A stretch of 64,000 bases of DNA from Pseudomicrostroma phylloplanum (taxonomy: Eukaryota > Basidiomycota > Exobasidiomycetes > Microstromatales). A program made the position numbers and the translations under genes. Under the pieces are notes generated by a model. The model did no database searches. It was not told the DNA's origin and saw only the letters and a program-made list of their open reading frames with translations. The stretch covers positions 248,001 through 312,000 of the forward strand of contig BCHS01000002.1 of the NCBI GenBank assembly GCA_039545275.1, in the 5' to 3' direction. Shown piece by piece: positions 55,407 to 64,000 of this stretch (the stretch's first letter is position 1; every line of letters begins with the position of its first letter).

Positions 55407-56861
55407 ATGGCCACGGAGCCATCTTCCCATCCCATCCTACCTTCATCCTCCATCGCCTCTTCGCCGGATCACCAGCATCCTTCCGCTACCCCAGACCCTA
55501 CTACCCCTGCGAAGATAGTCTCCTCCGCTGCTGGGCCTTCTCGTGCTACTTCTCAGCAACCTCTCAACGGCAACAGTCACCCTCAGGCAGGGCCTTCTTC
55601 CTCTTCTTCTCATGCCTCCGGTCGCCCTGGTCCTCCTTCGAACCCTGGGCCGCAAAATGGACACCCTCCGGGACCGCCCCAACCTGCCCACGCTACAAAG
55701 TCAGGCTCCCTACCACCACCCCCGCCTCCGCCTCCGCTCCCCCCATTCCTGAGTGGACCCATCCCCATTCACTCGGAGTCGCCACTCTTCAGACCCCTCA
55801 TCAGAGATCAAGAGGCCGTGCTCAACCCTGACTACCGGACACCCTTTCGAGACGCCCGTGACGTCGTAGCGCGCCTTCTGCCATACCACGTCTGGCAGGT
55901 TCCTCAAGATGTCATTGACCTGGCAAAGAGTCACACTCAGCGAGGGGATGGCAAGGGGAAGCAGAGGGCTATTGAGAGCTCAGCAAATGAGGCAGCAGAT
56001 AATACGAGTGGAGCACTCCGGAAGCGCAAGAGGTCTGGCATGAGGATGGATGGGTGGATGTCAGATATCACCCAAGTTCCACGTATAGAAAAGGCGGGTC
56101 AAAGCAGCAGAGTTGCCTTTGAGCGGTTAGAAGGATTGGACTTTCCCCGGATGCAGGACATGGAGGCCATCATGCCCCGCTTCGAGAGCATTCGATCTGC
56201 CGTGAGGAGGATGCGGCACAGGGTGACCGGAGGCGAAAAGGCTACCTCTCCAGATCCCACCGAAGAGCTAGCCGAGCCAGCCCCAGCATACTTTGCCAAG
56301 GAGGCTCATCTGCACCTGTTGCGTCTTTCCTGTCTAGAGGATCAGAGCGAGCTCGACGAGACGCTGGAGAAGCTCAGACAGGCTCGGACAGATCTTCTCA
56401 CCGAGTATGGTCAGGATTGGCTGGCGGAGCTCGATCAGATCGCCCCAGGCCTCAATCCTCCCGTACCATCATCTACTGCATCTCCAGCCCCAACTTCAGC
56501 AAAGCAAGCGGCTACAAGCCCTGTGACAGCGAAGGAAAGCTCCGGAGGCCTACAGTCATGGCCAGTCACGAATCGGGGCGCGAGCCCTGACCGTTCCAGT
56601 AAAAGAGGCACCTCGCCAAGTAACAAACGTCAAGGCATGTCCCCTGCTACCCCCTCTGGCGGACCGGGATCTCGTGGTCCATACCGTAAAAAGGTCCCCG
56701 CTGCCCAGCAGCAGCAACAAGAGCAGCAGCAGCCAGGACAGCAGCCAGCACCATCAAAGTCAGCACCACAGCAGCAACATCAACAGCAACATCAACAGCA
56801 ACAGCAACAACAACAACAGCAACAACAACAACAGCAACAACAACCACCACAATCACAACCA

Positions 56862-56893
<32 letters not shown>

Positions 56894-57605
56894 AACACCA
56901 GCGATGCCGTCGGGAGGTGCGCCTCCTCCGCCTCGGCCTCCCCTTGTCCCTGCTCCTGGGGCAAGCGCTGCTGCGCCACCGGCAGCTCGGCCCCCTCCTC
57001 CCCCACCTCCTCTCCAGCCACCGATTCGAATTATTCTGCCCCTGAGCCTGATCGGCAAGCTCACCTCGGTTGGCATTGCTCCGCTACCTGCACCTCATCT
57101 CCAACCCGCAATTGAAGCTCACAAGCGACGGGCGGCAGCAGCGGCAGCGAGCGGCTCAGCTGTCCCTACTCTGGGCGACTCGAGCAAGGCAGAGGCGGGA
57201 GAGTGGACAACGGCTCCCTGTGAGCCGGATCCAAATCAGACGGAGGCGGCTATCCTGTTGGGCATCACAGAGGCCGAGGCACCTGGAGGAAAGGGCGAGT
57301 GGCATCAACTGGTGCATTTGAGCTTGGTGTTGGGCAGGCTGGACTCGAATCAGTTGACTGCCCTGGCTGAGGTCGTGGCGATGGTGCAGACGCAGGGAGG
57401 AGGGACGGGTATTCAGAGCAACATCAACGGAACGACGGGTGCCAATGGCGTTGTCAATGGGACAGCAAGCGCTGGAGGACCACCAGCGCCCATGTCCTCC
57501 CAAGTGGCCCCACCTGCAGCTGTTCCTCAGCAAGTGCTGGGGGCGATTGAGAGCACTGCGTCCACTCCACCTGCTCCCTCTGTCGGTCAGGCAGAGCAGA
57601 AGTGA
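55407..57605 (+). CDS. GLTSCR1-domain, Gln-rich nuclear protein
   Basis: This is an intronless frame of 732 residues from the ATG in ATCATGGCC at 55407. Residues 1-125 are Pro/Ser-rich with a poly-Pro run. At 133-165 the block DQEAVLNPDYRTPF followed by DVVARLLPYHVWQ matches the GLTSCR1 conserved region of human BICRA/BICRAL, and the region to about 350 is helical and charged (MPRFESIRSAVRRMRHRV, EAHLHLLRLSCLEDQSEL). Then come a poly-Gln region (about 432-497), another Pro-rich run and a C-terminal moderately conserved part. BICRA/BICRAL are subunits of the non-canonical BAF remodeller; I infer a SWI/SNF-related chromatin role here by family only. Confidence 0.85.
56701..56898 (+). repeat. 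CAG/CAA repeat coding for poly-Gln
   Basis: A run of mixed CAG and CAA codons with a few CAT, CCA and TCA codons, inside the GLTSCR1-domain gene. The last pure block (near 56863-56892) is uninterrupted CAG. Length variation between strains would be expected. Confidence 0.9.
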
Positions 57606-57749
57606 GCTGCACAGCCTGACAGAGATGGTAAAAGAGAGACGTCGGGCTGGACGTTAGAAGGGATGTTACTCCTCGCTGGATATTCTCATTGCTCCTTCAC
57701 TTGTCCCCTTGAGGTCACCTGTACTACATATCCGTGTCATCTAATTCCT
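57606..57749. other. Convergent 3' region
   Basis: A spacer of 144 bases between the GLTSCR1 gene and the HIT gene stops. Confidence 0.5.
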
Positions 57750-58564
57750 CTAGACGCCAAAATCCACGTCCTTGAACACCTCCCTAAGCCAGTCGGCCTC
57801 TGCCTTCATTTCCTCTCTGCTACGCGGCCGCCGGTCCTCGTCGGCGTCTGGCTTGATACTTCTCGTATGTGAGCCTGAGGCGGCCGCGGCAGCGTCGGCT
57901 TTGGCTGCCTCGTGCTTGGCTTGAAGAGCGGAGAGATTGAAGCCGAAGGACTCTAGCCGATCGTAGATCTGAGGAACGGGGCGCAGCGCAGGAGAGGCAA
58001 GAAGGAGTCAGCGAGCTCCTCCCTCTCCGCCTTCCATCACTTCCCTTTCCTTTCCCCTCTTCCCCATCCATCAACTCACCTCATCAGATCCCGCATACTC
58101 ATCCCCCCTCTTGCGAGGCAAAACATGCACGTGCAAATGCGCAACACTCTGCCCAGCCTCCTTGCCGTCCTGAATTGCAACGTTTGAGCTGCTCGCACCG
58201 GTCACCTCTTCCAGGCGAGAGGTAACGAGCTGGACTGCCCGGAAGAAGGGGGCGAGAGAGGCAGTCGGGAGGAGGGAGAGGCGGGTTATGGAGGGAGAGG
58301 GAGGGATGAGGAGGACGTCTGAGGTGCATCACGAGGGGGCAAGGAGTGGAGAGTAGGGAGCGAAGCATCGACAAGTCAGCGGAACTCGGAGGGGCTTAAG
58401 CACAGACAATCGTCACCAGGGATGGGAAGCTCACGGAAGGGTACGATTGGCTTGAGATTGACAATTCCCACCACATGCTCTGTTCGTAGAAAGACCTGAT
58501 CAGTCACGTCGAAGTCTGCAAAGCGAACAACCTCACTGCTCCTCGAGGGAGGAGTCGTGGCCAT
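57750..58564 (-). CDS. Fhit-like HIT-family dinucleoside polyphosphate hydrolase
   Basis: There are three exons, 58564-58435, 58318-58080 and 57968-57750, with introns of 116 and 111 nt, giving 195 residues from MATTPPSRSS. The Fhit pattern is clear: FADFDVTDQVFLRTEHVVGI, VNLKPIVPFHVLLIPPS across the first splice, NVAIQDGKEAGQSV, and the HIT triad HLHVHVLPRKRGD at residues 104-116 with the nucleophile His106. The tail EEMKAEADWLREVF matches the Fhit C-terminus. Such enzymes split Ap3A to AMP and ADP. The true start is uncertain: ATGs at 58714 and 59071 are in the same open frame and would add 50 or 169 residues; the shorter extension looks like a mitochondrial presequence (see findings). Confidence 0.92.
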
Positions 58565-59320
58565 CGACCTCGATCTGCGTGGGACAGCTGCACTGCGACC
58601 GGCGGTTGGAGCAGTGCAGCACAAATTTGCGCCAGAGCCAATGCTGATGCTGATGCTGATATATGGTCTGCTGAAGCGATAGGCCGATGCAGCACCACCC
58701 AGTCGTTGGAACATACGGACCCTCAAGTGCGGAAGTGAGAAAGGGAGGGAGGGGGCCAAGCAATGGAGATCGGAACGGCGGGAAGGCTTGCTGGGTGAGA
58801 TGCGAGATGCGAAATGACCGAGAGTGCGGGGAACGGATCGGGAGACCAGCGGTAGGAATTTCGCACTCCGTCTCACATGATGCCGCCGCTCAATGTCTTT
58901 TTTTGACCTCACCTCGAAAGGTATGTCGACCCAGTCTGGGTGAAGGTACACTCGTTTTGGGTGCTCACGAGCTCGAGTGGCCTTGTCTGACTGTGGCTCA
59001 GAGCCGCTGTCGGAAGCTGGGGGGTGCCGCGTGTGGTACAGTGCTGCACTGGACCCTAGCGATGCGGTCATGAGTCCACTGCGTCATCGGTGATTTGGTA
59101 ACGCACACAGACCACATCCCGACGCCTCTTGTAATCCTTAGGCGATCCTACACGGGAACGCTGCCACACTTCAGATGGAGGTCTAAGACGAGGGGAAAAA
59201 GTGGCCGGCGATTTGAGATGAGCTGTTGCGGGGGTCATATTAATTCACGTCTCTTAGGATCTTCCTTTCTCCATCTTGAGTCCTGTCAGAGGCGCCAGGA
59301 TCTCTACTGCTGTTTCGAGT
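58565..59320. promoter_or_regulatory. Divergent region between HIT and wax-synthase genes
   Basis: Part of this may code for a longer HIT N-terminus (minus strand, 58565-59071). A (GATGCT)3-like run at 58641-58660 encodes an Ile-Ser repeat in that frame. The rest should hold both promoters. Confidence 0.45.
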
Positions 59321-61303
59321 ATGACGTTCTCGCCCGTGAGCGCCCTCGTGTCGCTACTATCGACGCCCTGCTACGACCTGCTCCCTTCCTTCATCAGGCC
59401 CTTCTTTGTCTCGCATGCTTTCATCCCCAACCCTGCCTCGAAGTCCATCCCGCTAGGGGGAGCTCTCACTCCGCCCTTGACCTACTTCCTGGCGCTATTC
59501 CTCCTCTCTAGCCCAGCTCCAGGCCTACCGACCAAGGCACTAAGGGATGTACTGGCATTCATCTCCGGAGTGACCTTCTTCCTGCTGCCCTACCGGTATT
59601 ACGTACCCGGCAGCGCCATCTTCACCTATCAGCTCGGTCTGATCGGATGCTTTGGCTCAGCCAGGGTCATCGACATCTTCTTCCTCTCTCGCCCACGGGT
59701 ACCAAAGCGAATTCAGATTCCGCAGAAGGGAGCGACTTCTGAAGGTACGATCGAAGGCTATCTGCGCAAGCCAGAGCTGGGACATGAAGAGGCCTCGCTA
59801 AATGAGACCGAGCGGGATGGCCGCGTCTACCCGCATACGGACAATTTAGCTTGGAAGACTAGTCCTGTCCCCACCTCCTTCTTCGGCAGGATGTGGTGGT
59901 CGCTAGACCTTATGATCTCCATGAGGGGTATCGGGTGGGACTTTGCCTCGGCAGATGTACGCCACGATATCAGTCCATGGCAGCCTCCAAGTCGTCGACA
60001 GCTCAAGCGCGCAGCATCGATGATCTTCCCTGCGTTTGCAGTATCGGTCATTGTCTCTCGCTTGCTAGTGGGAGCCTACCTGCCGTATACCGCGCTCACG
60101 GGTCGAGAGGTGCACGAGTCGCGAGCTGACTTGCAGACGAGGCCGTCGATCATCGATATCCCGATGGCCCTACGACCCGTCATGGTCCTCGCTACGGGCA
60201 TTGCCCTCTACACCCTCTTCGATTGCGGCTACACTGTCGCGTCGGCTGTCCTCCTGCCTCTGCTCAGGTCCTCAGCAAACCTGACGGACGTAAGTCTACA
60301 CAACGTAGACTTCTTCCCTCTGCTCAACCCACTCAAGCTCACAGAGATCTGCTCCGTGCGCTCCTTCTGGTCAAAGGCGTGGCACAGGCTCTTCCACCGA
60401 GCCTGGCTCGTCTTTGGCATCTTGCCAGTGCAGAATCTCGCCCTGTACTTTTTCCCAAGGGACAATGCCAAGATCCTCTCCCCCGCCTCGCACCCTGACC
60501 CGGGAAGGCTCTTGCCGAAAGGTACGCACGATTGGGCGAAAGTCTTGGGAGCATTTGCTGCTAGTGGACTCGTGCACGGGATCAGCGAGCGCGCTGCTCT
60601 GGGAGGTCGTATCGCTTTGCCCGCGAACAACCTCTGGCTGAAAGCGGGCTGGGGAACCACGCATCGTGGTGCACCCGATTTGGCATCTACTGCAGGCCTT
60701 GCTGGTAGGGAAGAGCTAGGCGGAAAGTTGAGCGTCACTAGGCTTGTGCCACCTTTCAGCGGTGGTGGCGAGGCGACTTTCTTCGTGTTGAACGGACTGG
60801 CCGTCCTCGTGGAAGGCGCGTTCCATATGTGGATCAAGAAGCAAAGGAAGCGCAGGGTGGAAGCGAAGAGGCAGAGAATCTTCAACGAACAGCTCCGGAA
60901 AGCATCGACGGACGGTCAGACGACGGCATCGAGCTCAGCGCTGTCCTCGTCTCTGTCTACAGCAGCTGTCCCTCGAGGAGGAGTTGCGACACGACACCAG
61001 CAGCGCCTAGCAGCTGACGACAGCGCCGCTGATGATGCCTCCTCGGATGGCACTGCCACTCCTCAGGGAGGCACCATCAAGCGCTCTGGCTCTCCTCTGG
61101 TGCACGACGAGCAGAGCGCCCCAGCCACCCCTTCTGATCAGAAGCAACAGTTGGGACCGAGCGAAGATGAACTCGAACGACCCTACGACCGATATGTGGG
61201 ACTGGCATGGGCGGTCGTCGTGCTGCTGTGGAGCGGAGAGGCGTTTGTAGAGGGATGGATCAAGAGTGGCATCATGGCAGAGTTGACCTTTGCGCCGCAT
61301 TGA
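59321..61303 (+). CDS. Wax-synthase-domain membrane acyltransferase
   Basis: This is an intronless frame of 660 residues from the first ATG at 59321; the frame continues upstream only with TTG. Several hydrophobic helices are present, e.g. LTYFLALFLLSS, AFISGVTFFLLPY, FPAFAVSVIVSRLLVG, VMVLATGIALYTLFDCGYTV, and a C-terminal WAVVVLLWSGEAFVEGW. The wax-synthase motif lies in the second half: NPLKLTEICSVRSFWSKAWH, FHRAWLVFG, then AASGLVHGISERA with the presumed active His. Early in the protein SLDLMISMRGIGWDF is also typical of fungal members. These ER enzymes move acyl groups from acyl-CoA to an alcohol or a small acceptor. A disordered, Ser/Thr-rich loop of about 120 residues precedes the last helix. 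The acceptor is unknown. Confidence 0.85.
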   Translation: MTFSPVSALVSLLSTPCYDLLPSFIRPFFVSHAFIPNPASKSIPLGGALTPPLTYFLALFLLSSPAPGLPTKALRDVLAFISGVTFFLLPYRYYVPGSAIFTYQLGLIGCFGSARVIDIFFLSRPRVPKRIQIPQKGATSEGTIEGYLRKPELGHEEASLNETERDGRVYPHTDNLAWKTSPVPTSFFGRMWWSLDLMISMRGIGWDFASADVRHDISPWQPPSRRQLKRAASMIFPAFAVSVIVSRLLVGAYLPYTALTGREVHESRADLQTRPSIIDIPMALRPVMVLATGIALYTLFDCGYTVASAVLLPLLRSSANLTDVSLHNVDFFPLLNPLKLTEICSVRSFWSKAWHRLFHRAWLVFGILPVQNLALYFFPRDNAKILSPASHPDPGRLLPKGTHDWAKVLGAFAASGLVHGISERAALGGRIALPANNLWLKAGWGTTHRGAPDLASTAGLAGREELGGKLSVTRLVPPFSGGGEATFFVLNGLAVLVEGAFHMWIKKQRKRRVEAKRQRIFNEQLRKASTDGQTTASSSALSSSLSTAAVPRGGVATRHQQRLAADDSAADDASSDGTATPQGGTIKRSGSPLVHDEQSAPATPSDQKQQLGPSEDELERPYDRYVGLAWAVVVLLWSGEAFVEGWIKSGIMAELTFAPH

Positions 61304-61493
61304 ACGTGGTTGAGACCGAGACGTATTGTATTCGCACCAGACATACTGTAATGAACACGCAAGCTCCTTCCGCAGATTTTTCTCGAACGATACAACCAAA
61401 GTCTGATCAGCCTGAATCAGATCACCCTTGATCATGCTCTAATATTGATCAAGTCTATAGTTCGGCTCCGATCGACACTGCAATTTGCTTTGA
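61304..61493. other. Convergent 3' region
   Basis: A spacer of 190 bases between the wax-synthase and MTA phosphorylase stops. It contains several near-repeats of TGATCA with AT-rich context (61400-61495), perhaps part of the 3' ends. Confidence 0.45.
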
Positions 61494-62608
61494 TCATTGC
61501 CCGTACCACTCTAGCACAAACTTGATGTTGTCCTGGATCTTCTGAGCTACAAACTCGGGCCTTGTCATGATAGCCATCTTCATCGACCCTTCCAGTCCGG
61601 AGATGCCACCCGCCTTGCCCTTCCTGGCCTCAAGGAGGGGCTGCAGCTTGTCCAACAGGGTAAGGCAGACCTCGTTTGAGGCAGCCACGTTCTGACTGAG
61701 CGAAGCCATGACTTCGGCGACGTCCACGGGTCCAGAGGTGTCCCTCCACGAGTCGTAGTCGGTTGAAGTTGCAACGGTCACGTATCCAATCTCAGCCTCT
61801 CGAGCGAGCTTGGCCTCGGGAAGGACGGACATATTGATGATGTCTCCTCCGAGCTGCCTGTAGGCTAGTGACTCAGCACGGGTGGAGAACTGAGGTCCCT
61901 CCATGCATACGAGCGTCTTGTTGGCGTGGACTTGTACATCGGGGAAGGAGGAGGTGAGGACATTCTTGATTCTGGGAGCGAGGGGTTCAATATTGGGTCA
62001 GGATAAGGTGGGCCCAGAGGAGAAATTAGAGTGGGAGAGTGCAGGCAGATGTTACTCACGTGTCTGCAACAAACTTGCGCACCTCCTCGTCGTAGGGCTG
62101 CCCAAAGCCAGCATGAGCGACAATGCCCTCCTCCTCGCCCGCACCAAAGAAGCTTGCTCGTCTGATGCCCTTAGTACGGTCAAACACCTGGTCTGGGACG
62201 ACAAAGTCCTTTGGTCTGACCTCTTCCCTGAGTGATCCGACGGCGGTAAATGCGACGATGAACCTCACGCCGATGGACTTGAGGGCGGCAATGTTGGCTA
62301 GATTTGGCACGATGGAGGGAGAGTGCTGGTGGTGGTGACCATGTCGAGCTAGGAAGGCAATGGGCACCCCGTTGGGAGTCTGAGAGATAGTGATGGGCGA
62401 AGAAGGCGATCCCCAAGGCTGGCAGGAGTGATGAGAAAAGGGAACAACAGAACGCCATCAGTCCTTGTACTTGCTCTCTTTGGCATCACGGTGTTGGCCT
62501 CACCGTCTTGACCTCGATCTGCTCAATGACCTTGAGCCCTTGCAGCTTGTATAGACCAGAGCCGCCGATGACACCGATGATGGGCGAGGATGATGCAGAG
62601 GTAGCCAT
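61494..62608 (-). CDS. MEU1: S-methyl-5'-thioadenosine phosphorylase
   Basis: There are three exons, 62608-62504, 62418-62060 and 61971-61494, with introns of 85 and 88 nt, giving 313 residues. Motifs follow the family: IGVIGGSGLYKLQGL, PWGSPSSPITI, GVPIAFLARHGHHHQHSP (phosphate/His loop), NLANIAALKSIGVRFIVAFT, AVGSLREEVRPKDFVVPDQ, VCMEGPQFSTRAESLAYRQL, INMSVLPEAKLAREAEI and VTVATSTDYDSW. The enzyme cleaves methylthioadenosine from polyamine synthesis to adenine and methylthioribose-1-phosphate, the first step of methionine salvage. Length and all active-site loops agree with MTAP rather than purine nucleoside phosphorylase. Confidence 0.95.
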
Positions 62609-63048
62609 CTTTGATGAGTGCAACAGTCTAGGCAATCGAAGTGATACGAGGCGTGGTAAGCTGTGGAGCATACGGTATTCCCTCTTGGCAGCGGCGGGAA
62701 GAACGTCTGTCGTCGGGTGAAACGTGCTGCAAGTGGAATCACGGAAGTGGCTGTCGGAGTTGCAATTCCCACTGTCGGCTGAGACAAGGCCGAGGTGATG
62801 TGGAAGGCGGGGCGGAGCGGCAGAGGCCAAGGCGCAACCAGGGCCCACACTCACCAAGCAGTGCACTCGATCCCCCCTGTGTGCAAGATACCAAGGCTAC
62901 CCTCCTCACTACCACGACGATATCAGGAGCATATATTCAGCGCAGACACCGACAAGCAACTACAACAGTATACACATCATACTCCCCCAGCTTCGCCTCG
63001 TGCGCTTGCCTCTCCCAGCGAGCCACCGCTCATGCTTACCCCTACACC
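62609..63048. promoter_or_regulatory. Divergent promoter, MTA phosphorylase and ubiquitin-like gene
   Basis: A 440-base head-to-head spacer. The plus-strand frame running through it into the next gene has no supported start before 63049. Confidence 0.5.
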
Positions 63049-64000
63049 ATGATCGGCGCACCTCCCTCGCCTACTGTCAATCCGCCACCCTCTAACCCCT
63101 CATCTCTCTTGTCCGCCAGTCCAAGGTCGCCTTCAATGGCCCTCCCGCCCATGGACAGGACATCGTCCACTTCATCCGCAGTCAGCTCAGCTTCGTCCTC
63201 CCTTGTCACCCTACACCTCATCTCTCAATTCAACTACCCACGAGGCGCCCCTGGCGGCCCGGACGAGGACCGCACGCCCCCCTCTGTCATTCGGGCTAAG
63301 CGCAGTCACGCCATTGCGAAGATCAAGAACGCTGTACATGTCAACTGGCCTGGAAGGCCCAGGGTGGAAGGTATTAGGCTGATCTACTCTGGTAGGGTGC
63401 TGCTGGACCACGAGACGGTAGGGCAGGTGGTAGCAGAGGGACAAAGCGAGGTGAGTTGCCACTGATCGGGGGACGATTCTGGCAGGAACCGGGCGAGCGT
63501 ATAGCCAGTGAGCTTCAGTACTAACAGGCAGCATCTCCCCATACCCATGTTGAAACCTTGAAGGCGCATCTGCATCTCGTGGTACGGCCTGATGCCTGGC
63601 TCGACCTGGACATGGCACCCCTCACTCCGACTGGCCCTCGGTCAGGTCGCACGACCCCGCTTCCTCACCCGCCAGCTCCTTCTGTCCCCTCGGCAAGGCT
63701 GCAACCCCGGATCGACCCTCTCGAAGGATCATCCTACTTCCTCTTGCCTTCGGAGGCGGCGGCGGCAGCATCTTCGTCCTCCACCTCGCTTCCCTCGTCG
63801 CCTGCGTTGACAACAATGCGGCCACACGATGTCCTGCAGATGGACTCGCTTCCACGGGTTCTGTCGATGAGCTACGCTCTCTACTATCAGCGGTATGAAT
63901 TGCTCTACAGAGCCTTCGAAGGGCAGTCATCAGCAGACGGTCAAGCGGATTTCCACAGGCTCTATGCTTCTCTTGGGCTGCTCAACGCGGGAGCGAGACA
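63049..64000 (+). CDS. Ubiquitin-like-domain protein, cut by the window edge
   Basis: Exon 1 is 63049-63450. Exon 2 begins at 63564 (or 63528; both keep frame) and runs open to the edge, so about 280 residues are visible. The N-terminal 55 residues are Pro/Ser-rich. A ubiquitin-like domain follows: SLVTLHLISQFNYPRG, then IAKIKNAVHVNWPGRPRVE, IRLIYSGRVLLDHETVGQVV, and LHLVVRP after the splice. Then comes a Pro/Ser/Ala-rich linker, and a region MSYALYYQRYELLYRAFEG that looks helical. The layout recalls Dsc3-like or TMUB-like proteins of membrane ubiquitin ligases, which have transmembrane helices further on, but the part that would decide this lies outside the window. Confidence 0.75.

Noticed and set aside
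63451..63527. Proximal acceptor for the ubiquitin-like gene
   Set aside because: It is only three bases from the TACTAAC branch string, too close for normal splicing, so the distal acceptor is preferred, though not proven.
1..64000. tRNA, rRNA, CRISPR arrays, transposons, virus-like genes
   Set aside because: Scanning by eye for B-box patterns, spaced repeats, transposase or reverse-transcriptase motifs and terminal repeats gave nothing convincing. A tRNA search with a covariance model could still find a weak candidate.

Overview
The window is nuclear DNA of a basidiomycete fungus. It holds 27 protein-coding genes that I can support, 26 complete and one cut by the right edge, and I see no rRNA, tRNA, CRISPR array or transposon. 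Genes are compact and GC-rich. They carry few and short introns (mostly 50-120 nt) with strong GTGAGT-type donors and CTGAC/CTAAC-like branch points. This intron style, an intact Dicer and a Pol iota-type polymerase suggest a smut-related yeast-like fungus (Ustilaginomycotina). That placement is inference, not read from a marker.

Layout, left to right: a GPI-anchored alpha/beta hydrolase-fold protein; a Cdc15/Imp2-type F-BAR/SH3 protein divergent from sterol glucosyltransferase Atg26; an ACAD10/11-like acyl-CoA dehydrogenase with a peroxisomal C-terminus divergent from a ubiquitin-like/WLM metalloprotease; a METTL21-type methyltransferase; cytochrome c oxidase subunit Vb (Cox4) divergent from phosphoacetylglucosamine mutase; MBF1; a Pol iota-type translesion polymerase; an acetate transporter; a full Dicer divergent from a Dot5-type peroxiredoxin; and an F-box-like protein. 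A gene-poor 2 kb follows, then an orphan disordered protein, a Nit2 omega-amidase, a peroxisomal acyl-CoA thioesterase, TRAPP subunit Trs20, ERMES subunit Mdm12 divergent from a SNF2/RING translocase, a His-rich secreted protein, CCR4-NOT subunit Rcd1/Caf40 divergent from a GLTSCR1-domain protein, an Fhit-like HIT hydrolase divergent from a wax-synthase-domain membrane protein, methylthioadenosine phosphorylase, and a partial ubiquitin-like protein.

Most genes are housekeeping and there is no pathway cluster. Loose themes are peroxisomal/acetyl-CoA metabolism (the dehydrogenase ends SHL, the thioesterase ends AKL, and an Ato-type acetate carrier lies between them), gene regulation (Dicer, MBF1, CCR4-NOT, GLTSCR1, SNF2/RING) and DNA-damage tolerance (Pol iota-like, WLM protease, Rad5/Rad16-like helicase). 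Exon structures were rebuilt by hand from splice signals, reading frame and family conservation. Two bases are N (38951 and 48744), both in coding sequence.

I found no convincing new multi-gene system. The best leads are an in-frame, mitochondrial-looking leader upstream of the Nit2 start (a similar one precedes the HIT gene), a hydrolase-fold protein without its nucleophile serine, a Pol iota-like enzyme with ubiquitin-binding elements, and an exon-like stretch at 37407-37548 that no gene explains.
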